Source of the DNA: Gammaproteobacteria bacterium
Lineage (GTDB): Bacteria > Pseudomonadota > Gammaproteobacteria > Pseudomonadales > Azotimanducaceae
DNA: 38,198 nucleotides
Direction of reading: 5' to 3'
Assembly (NCBI GenBank): GCA_002726655.1
Contig: PBRP01000100.1
Coordinates: 1-38,198, forward strand
In this document: one piece after another, positions 33,685 through 38,198 of the stretch
Layout: every line of letters starts with the position of its first letter
Position numbering within the stretch: the first letter of the stretch is position 1
Notes under the pieces: model-generated
What the model saw: the letters and a program-made list of their open reading frames with translations, nothing else
The model's database searches: none
What the model was told of the DNA's origin: nothing
Program-made: the position numbers and the translations under genes

Positions 33685-34728
33685 ATGATGCGGATTGCGC
33701 TCTTGCTGCTGTTCATCTTGATCGCAGGGTGCGATGAGCAAACCACTCCGCGCTCAACCGGGACTCGCTCCCTTGATTCAATCAGTCTGGTTCTCGTTGG
33801 ACGAATAGTGGATCGATTTCAGAAGGTCAATAGAGACCACTCAAAAAACACGATCATCGCCAGCGACGCTTTGCTTGTTTCCGTTGAGAACTTTCTCGCT
33901 GATCCAGGCGAACAGCAGCTGCAGTTGATAAAGGATAATTGGTATCAGGCCCACAATACTTTTCTGGCAGCCAATTTCTCCCTGTTCACAGATCAGGACA
34001 AAAATGTATTTTTAATCGATGCCTGGCCCATACAGGGTGGATTTCTGGATTCCTTACCTGAATACCCACACAGCGGCATAATCAGTGACGTGGCGCTCAC
34101 AATTACAGAAACCTCTATTCGAAATCAGCATGGAATTACCGACGCACAGGAAGTGAGCCTTGGTTTTCACGCACTGGAGTTTCTGATTTTCAGTAGGACT
34201 CCGGACGATTTCACAATATCTGATGATGAAGTAAAGGTAAGAAGAAGGCAGGCTCTCGCCCTCATTGCTCAGCTGCTTAACCAGGATATCAACTCGATGT
34301 TAGTGAATGCTGATCGGGTCCAGAGCGGCATCCACGCTACCCTGAACAAGGGCAACATGTATGGAGTACTCAAGCAACTGTTACATAGGTCGCACAAGAA
34401 GGTGCAGTTTCTCTTTAGTGAGGCCAACAGTATCAGCAACGAAAATACCGGCCATTCTCGTTTCAGCAAGTCATCATGGAGCAACCTTGGCACCCAGGTC
34501 GAAGTGCTGAGTGAGCTGACAAACGAGAATACTGCGATGAATCGGGTTTTTACGCTGCTCGATCAGAAAACCTCTGCAGACTACCGGCAGACACTGGTTC
34601 AGGCTACAGATACGCTTTCAAAAAGAAAGCGGAACGAAGAAAACCTCGCCCGCGTTACTCTGCTACTCGCCGCACTCGGACACCAACTTGGAGACCTCAA
34701 TATCGTCCTGGAGAATTCCACACCTTGA
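33685..34728 (+). CDS. Imelysin-family (M75-like) lipoprotein
   Basis: The start at 33685 gives about 347 residues with a lipoprotein signal: a hydrophobic segment then IAGC, so the mature protein is lipidated by Lgt and anchored in the envelope. Inside is LGFHALEFLIF near residue 170, matching the imelysin GxHxxE motif (His-Ala-Leu-Glu), with long helical segments on either side typical of the two-bundle imelysin fold. Family members (EfeO M75 domain, IrpA, ICMP) are tied to iron uptake, though peptidase activity is doubtful. The earlier in-frame ATG at 33649 overlaps the HAD gene and would bury the signal, while AGGGA sits before 33685. No iron-transport partner gene is adjacent. Confidence 0.86.
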   Translation: MMRIALLLLFILIAGCDEQTTPRSTGTRSLDSISLVLVGRIVDRFQKVNRDHSKNTIIASDALLVSVENFLADPGEQQLQLIKDNWYQAHNTFLAANFSLFTDQDKNVFLIDAWPIQGGFLDSLPEYPHSGIISDVALTITETSIRNQHGITDAQEVSLGFHALEFLIFSRTPDDFTISDDEVKVRRRQALALIAQLLNQDINSMLVNADRVQSGIHATLNKGNMYGVLKQLLHRSHKKVQFLFSEANSISNENTGHSRFSKSSWSNLGTQVEVLSELTNENTAMNRVFTLLDQKTSADYRQTLVQATDTLSKRKRNEENLARVTLLLAALGHQLGDLNIVLENSTP

Positions 34729-34737
34729 TGCACAACA

Positions 34738-36192
34738 TCATAGGGTCTGTGCCAGATCAAGGTCCCTCGCTGCCTTTACGTCATCCAGCCTTTTAACGGG
34801 CATGTTGTAGGGCGCTCCGGTAACCTTTTCAGGGCAATCGCTTGCTTCTTTCAAGATACAGCTTAAAGCCTCAACAAAGCCGTCAATATCTTCCCGGCTC
34901 TCTGTCTCCGTTGGTTCAATCAGCAGGCATTCCGGTACAAGCAAAGGAAAGTATATTGTTGGCGCATGGTAACCATAATCCAATAGCCGTTTGGCGAAAT
35001 CCATTGCGTTAACACCAAGCTGATTTGCCTCCCTGGACAAGGTGACAGTGAATTCATGAGTAGCCCTTCTTTTCGGGTAAGCTAATTTGAATCCCGCTTG
35101 CTCCAGTCGATGTGCCAGATAGTTCGCGTTCAAAGTTGCATATTCGCCAACCCTGTGCATTCCCTTCTTGCCTAACAATCTTGCGTAGGCATAAGCTCTT
35201 AACAGGATGCCCGCATTCCCCATGAAGGCTGAAAGCCTACCAATTGTTTCCGGGTGCTCTTTCTCGTCACTCCAGTAGTAAAACTCTTTGCCCTGGCGCT
35301 CTGTTCTGCCAACAATTGGAGTCGGAATAAATGGAGCCAGTCTTGATCCCACACCAACGGGTCCCGAACCCGGACCACCTCCGCCATGCGGTGTGGCAAA
35401 AGTTTTGTGCAGGTTCATATGGAGAACATCAAACCCCATGTCCCCTGGCCTAACCTTTCCCAATATCGCGTTCAGGTTGGCACCATCGTAGTACAACAGG
35501 CCTCCAGCCTCGTGAACAACGGCAGAGATTTCCTTTATCTGACGCTCAAATACGCCGCAGGTTGAAGGGTTTGTCATCATTAGACCGGCAGTTTGTGGTC
35601 CAACCACCTTTTTCAATTCACCGAGATCCACGTCACCCTCAGCATTAACAGCAATTTCACGAACTCTATAGCCACACATGACTGCAGTCGCAGGATTGGT
35701 CCCGTGCGCAGCAGAAGGAATGAGCATCTCTGTTCGCCCGGTGTCATCGTTCTTGTCATGGTATGCACGAATCATCGCGACACCCGCCAACTCACCCTGG
35801 GCACCTGCCATGGGTGTTAATGAGACAAGCTCCATGCCCGTCACATCCTTCAGGCACTCCTGCAGCTCAAACAAGCATGCAAGGAAGCCCTGGCTCTGTG
35901 CCTCCGGCGCATAGGGATGCCTGTTCAGGAAGCCAGGAATAGTTGCCGCCTTGTGTGCCCCCCTCGGGTTGTACTTCATGGTGCAGGAACCGAGTGGGTA
36001 GAATTCACCATCAACTGAGAAATTTTTCTTTGACAGGTTAGTGAAGTGCCTCACAACCTGCAGTTCAGAAACTTCCGGCAATCGAGCGGGAGCCTTTCGC
36101 AAATGGCGCTCGGGGATATTGATTTCAGTATCCATTCGCTGGTACTGCGCTTTCGCACTTCTGCCTTGCCCACCAAAATCAAAGATCAACAT
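34738..36192 (-). CDS. gcvPB: Glycine dehydrogenase (decarboxylating) subunit 2, GcvPB
   Basis: With GcvPA this forms the P-protein of glycine cleavage, which decarboxylates glycine and hands the aminomethyl group to lipoyl-GcvH. The 484 residues carry the PLP lysine in LHKTFATPHGGGGPG near residue 272. Other family segments are LGSCTMKYNPR near 68 and SAAHGTNPA near 160. I choose the ATG at 36192 because GGAGG lies just upstream and it begins MLIFDF; the frame is open further upstream into gcvPA but that extension is not homologous. It follows gcvPA by 4 bp and ends 9 bp from the convergent imelysin gene. Confidence 0.95.
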   Translation of the reverse strand: MLIFDFGGQGRSAKAQYQRMDTEINIPERHLRKAPARLPEVSELQVVRHFTNLSKKNFSVDGEFYPLGSCTMKYNPRGAHKAATIPGFLNRHPYAPEAQSQGFLACLFELQECLKDVTGMELVSLTPMAGAQGELAGVAMIRAYHDKNDDTGRTEMLIPSAAHGTNPATAVMCGYRVREIAVNAEGDVDLGELKKVVGPQTAGLMMTNPSTCGVFERQIKEISAVVHEAGGLLYYDGANLNAILGKVRPGDMGFDVLHMNLHKTFATPHGGGGPGSGPVGVGSRLAPFIPTPIVGRTERQGKEFYYWSDEKEHPETIGRLSAFMGNAGILLRAYAYARLLGKKGMHRVGEYATLNANYLAHRLEQAGFKLAYPKRRATHEFTVTLSREANQLGVNAMDFAKRLLDYGYHAPTIYFPLLVPECLLIEPTETESREDIDGFVEALSCILKEASDCPEKVTGAPYNMPVKRLDDVKAARDLDLAQTL

Positions 36193-36196
36193 TGAT

Positions 36197-37552
36197 TCAC
36201 ACCTCCAATACCGATTGTAGGCTCGCAATAAAATTATCGATATCAGCTGGGGTTTTCGTTTCCGTAACATTGACCAGCAAACAGTCTTTAAGCCGCTCGT
36301 CAAATCTGCCCAGATCATAGCCCCCGAGAATGCCTTGTTCAGCCATACCTTCTAGGACCTGCCCTGCCGGGGCTGGCAGCTTCAGCACCCCCTCGTGGAA
36401 CCGCGCGCCCGGGAATCGTGACTCTACACCGGGCAGAAGGCACGCCTTTTGGAACAAGACCCCCAGGCCATGGTGGCTTTGTTTGGCAACTTCCCGAAGC
36501 CCTTCGTCTCCCATTAGGCTCATATAGATTGTAGCCGCGGTGACCAACAATCCCTGGTTGGTACAAATATTTGAGGTCGCCTTTGCGCGACGAATGTGCT
36601 GCTCCCTTGCCTGCAGGGTCAGGGTGAATCCTTCCTTGCCATCAAGGTCAACAGTTCTGCCGATAATTCTGCCGGGCATTTGCCTGACGATCGCTTGCCT
36701 GCAACACATGATGCCGAGGTAAGGACCACCAGATGACAAGGGTATGCCAAGTGGCTGACCTTCGCCCACCACAATATCTGCACCCTCGCTACCCCATTCA
36801 CCTGGCGGATTCAGCAAACCCAGGGACAGGGGATTGACCACACCAATCACAAGGACACCTTCCTTATGTGCCCAGTCTACCAGGTGATCCACGTCTTCCA
36901 GGCCACCAAAGAAATTTGGATTGGACAGGACTAGAGCCGCGTAATCTTCACCCTCAGGTAGCCTTGCTGTATCGATATTCCCGGTTCCCGGGTCCCATTC
37001 AAGGGTATCTATACGGATCTGCTGGTTGCGTACTATGGACCTGCAGGTTGCAAGATAGGCAGGATGTACGTTGCCCGCACAAAGGATCTTCTTCGATTTC
37101 GATTTTCGATTTGCCCTGACCGCCATCAGCATCGCTTCTGCCAAGGCGGTGGCACCATCGTATACTGACGCATTGGCTACATCCATGGCAGTCAAGCGGG
37201 AAATCATCGTCTGGTATTCGTAGATCAGTTGCAGCAGCCCCTGGCTTGCCTCCGCCTGGTAGGGAGTATAGGCCGTAAGAAATTCACCACGACTTGTCAG
37301 TTCCCAAACTGCACTTGGAATATGGTGTTCATAAGCACCCGCCCCCAGGAACGACAAAGCGACTTCATCTCGTCGTGCGCGTTCATTCATAAGCCGAAGC
37401 AGTTCCATTTCGGAAATACCTTCGGGGATTTGCGAGAGTTCACCTGCCCTCAAATCCATTGGAATTTCATCGAACAGTTCCTCGATAGAGTTCACTCCAA
37501 TGGACTCGAGCATGAACTTCTCATCTTCAGGGGTGTGCGGCACAAAGGGCAT
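36197..37552 (-). CDS. gcvPA: Glycine dehydrogenase (decarboxylating) subunit 1, GcvPA
   Basis: This 451-residue protein is the N-terminal half of P-protein, encoded separately from GcvPB. The MPFVPHT start, [13 protein letters not shown] near residue 67, [10 protein letters not shown] near 95 and GGPYLGIM near 272 are characteristic, as are the late [11 protein letters not shown] residues near 328. It lacks the catalytic PLP lysine, as expected, and pairs with GcvPB to build the active site. It begins 42 bp after gcvH. E. coli and most Pseudomonas encode P-protein as one chain of about 950 residues; this split form is common in Firmicutes, Thermus and archaea. Confidence 0.95.
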   Translation of the reverse strand: MPFVPHTPEDEKFMLESIGVNSIEELFDEIPMDLRAGELSQIPEGISEMELLRLMNERARRDEVALSFLGAGAYEHHIPSAVWELTSRGEFLTAYTPYQAEASQGLLQLIYEYQTMISRLTAMDVANASVYDGATALAEAMLMAVRANRKSKSKKILCAGNVHPAYLATCRSIVRNQQIRIDTLEWDPGTGNIDTARLPEGEDYAALVLSNPNFFGGLEDVDHLVDWAHKEGVLVIGVVNPLSLGLLNPPGEWGSEGADIVVGEGQPLGIPLSSGGPYLGIMCCRQAIVRQMPGRIIGRTVDLDGKEGFTLTLQAREQHIRRAKATSNICTNQGLLVTAATIYMSLMGDEGLREVAKQSHHGLGVLFQKACLLPGVESRFPGARFHEGVLKLPAPAGQVLEGMAEQGILGGYDLGRFDERLKDCLLVNVTETKTPADIDNFIASLQSVLEV

Positions 37553-37594
37553 TGGGTCAGGTTCCTATCGGGTCAAGGCAAATTAGTCATTGGA

Positions 37595-37990
37595 TTAGTG
37601 ATCATCCTCTTCGCAGAGTTGCCGATATTCTCCTGTATTCATCAATGAATTCAGCTCGGCGCTGTTCCCAGGCTTTAGCCTGAACAACCATCCAGTATCG
37701 TAAGGTGCATCATTGACAATCTCGGGATTATCTTCCAGCTCACTGTTTGTTTCTATCACGGTTCCTGATATTGGACTGTAGTAGTCAGACGCTGCCTTTA
37801 CGGATTCAATAACCCCTGCCTCACCTTCAGCTTTCAGGCTTGTATTAGTCTCCGGTAGTTCAACATAAACTACATCCCCCAATGCTTCCTGTGCATAATC
37901 GGAAATGCCTATCGTCACACTGCCATCACTCTCGAGCCGCGCCCACTCATGTGTTTTTGCAAATCTCAATTCTTCCGGAAATTCTGCCAT
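37595..37990 (-). CDS. gcvH: Glycine cleavage system H protein
   Basis: GcvH shuttles the aminomethyl group from P-protein to T-protein on a swinging lipoyl arm. The 131 residues match the family length. The lipoylated lysine is Lys65 in GVIESVKAASDYYSP, and HEWARLESDG near residue 14 and FRLKPGN near 107 are conserved. It sits 24 bp after the end of gcvT and 42 bp before gcvPA, so gcvT-H-PA-PB form one operon. Confidence 0.96.
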   Translation of the reverse strand: MAEFPEELRFAKTHEWARLESDGSVTIGISDYAQEALGDVVYVELPETNTSLKAEGEAGVIESVKAASDYYSPISGTVIETNSELEDNPEIVNDAPYDTGWLFRLKPGNSAELNSLMNTGEYRQLCEEDDH

Positions 37991-38014
37991 CTTTTCGTCC
38001 TTCCTCTAACGATA

Positions 38015-38198
38015 TTATTGTGTTTTGTATACCTGCCGGCCATTGCGAACGAAGGGGAGTGTTACCTCTTGCACCACCAACTGTTTACCCCTGATCGCCA
38101 CCGTTAGTTCGCCCTGGGTCTCTGATACACGTGCCAATGCGATGGAATGCTGCAAAGTCGGCGAGAAGGCACCACTAGTTGTCTCTCCAACCTTCTGC
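38015..38198 (-). CDS. gcvT: Aminomethyltransferase GcvT, C-terminal end only (window edge)
   Basis: The last 60 codons and stop (TAA at 38015-38017) of gcvT are visible; the rest lies beyond the window. The translation contains VGETTSGAFSPTL, HSIALARV, IRGK and PFVRNGRQVY, the usual end of T-protein, which transfers the methylene group from GcvH to tetrahydrofolate and releases ammonia. It is the first visible gene of the gcv operon. A glycine riboswitch or promoter would be upstream, outside the window. Confidence 0.92.
   Translation of the reverse strand, partial: QKVGETTSGAFSPTLQHSIALARVSETQGELTVAIRGKQLVVQEVTLPFVRNGRQVYKTQ

Noticed and set aside
34738-36318. N-terminally extended gcvPB reaching into gcvPA
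   Set aside because: The first 42 residues do not look like GcvPB, and a GGAGG-preceded ATG at 36192 begins the recognisable protein.
1-38198. CRISPR arrays, tRNA or rRNA genes, insertion sequences, phage or plasmid genes
   Set aside because: I looked for regular short repeats, cloverleaf-like segments in the intergenic gaps, transposase or integrase motifs and terminal inverted repeats, and saw none; gaps are nearly all under 300 bases.

Overview
The window reads as one continuous chromosomal stretch of a gammaproteobacterium. Three blocks of gene order support this: glnE-ilvE-waaF-waaC-waaG-waaP-kinases (the Pseudomonas LPS-core arrangement), rppH-ptsP-lgt (shared with Escherichia coli), and adjacent argE/argA. 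A TonB-dependent receptor and a heptose-based LPS core show a Gram-negative outer membrane. I cannot name a genus. I see no rRNA, tRNA, CRISPR array, transposase, integrase or phage gene.

Layout. (1) 1-2869: a regulatory leader and a TonB-dependent receptor, closed by a bidirectional terminator. (2) 2961-7741: two divergent units around one control region. Leftward runs a four-gene redox operon: a Tat-exported protein with four iron-sulfur clusters, an NrfD/DsrP-type membrane protein, a four-haem cytochrome c and a TatB-like protein. Rightward runs a small unknown gene coupled to a divergent UbiE-type methyltransferase. An FNR/Anr-like box between them is correctly spaced for a class II promoter of the redox operon. 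(3) 7784-20862: a leftward run of nine genes, namely a GspE/PilB ATPase, glnE, ilvE, waaF, waaC, a fused double WaaG-type glycosyltransferase, waaP, a second core kinase and a protein with two kinase domains. (4) 21004-23450: argE-argA, arginine biosynthesis. (5) 23643-29269, leftward: a bacterial PH-domain protein, an orphan coding remnant, a GFA-family protein, an unusual hemE, a membrane adenylate cyclase, fabV and lgt. (6) 29355-34728: an NRDE/TANGO2-type gene, ptsP and rppH (leftward), a HAD phosphatase and an imelysin-type lipoprotein. (7) 34738-38198, leftward: gcvT (cut by the window edge), gcvH, gcvPA and gcvPB, a glycine cleavage system with a split P-protein.

How the genes work together. 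The redox operon can build a membrane complex passing electrons between the quinone pool, periplasmic iron-sulfur clusters and a multihaem cytochrome. It has no molybdopterin or other catalytic subunit, so its terminal partner lies elsewhere or is new. The methyltransferase across the promoter could adjust the quinone head group, and the TatB-like protein sits beside a Tat substrate. The waa block builds and phosphorylates the inner LPS core; its clearest oddity is two WaaG-like enzymes fused in frame. The rest is mostly housekeeping, with hemE and the split gcvP being forms I do not expect in a typical gammaproteobacterium.

The most promising candidate for an undescribed system is the 2961-7741 redox/methyltransferase/TatB neighbourhood, followed by the double WaaG at 10917-13226.
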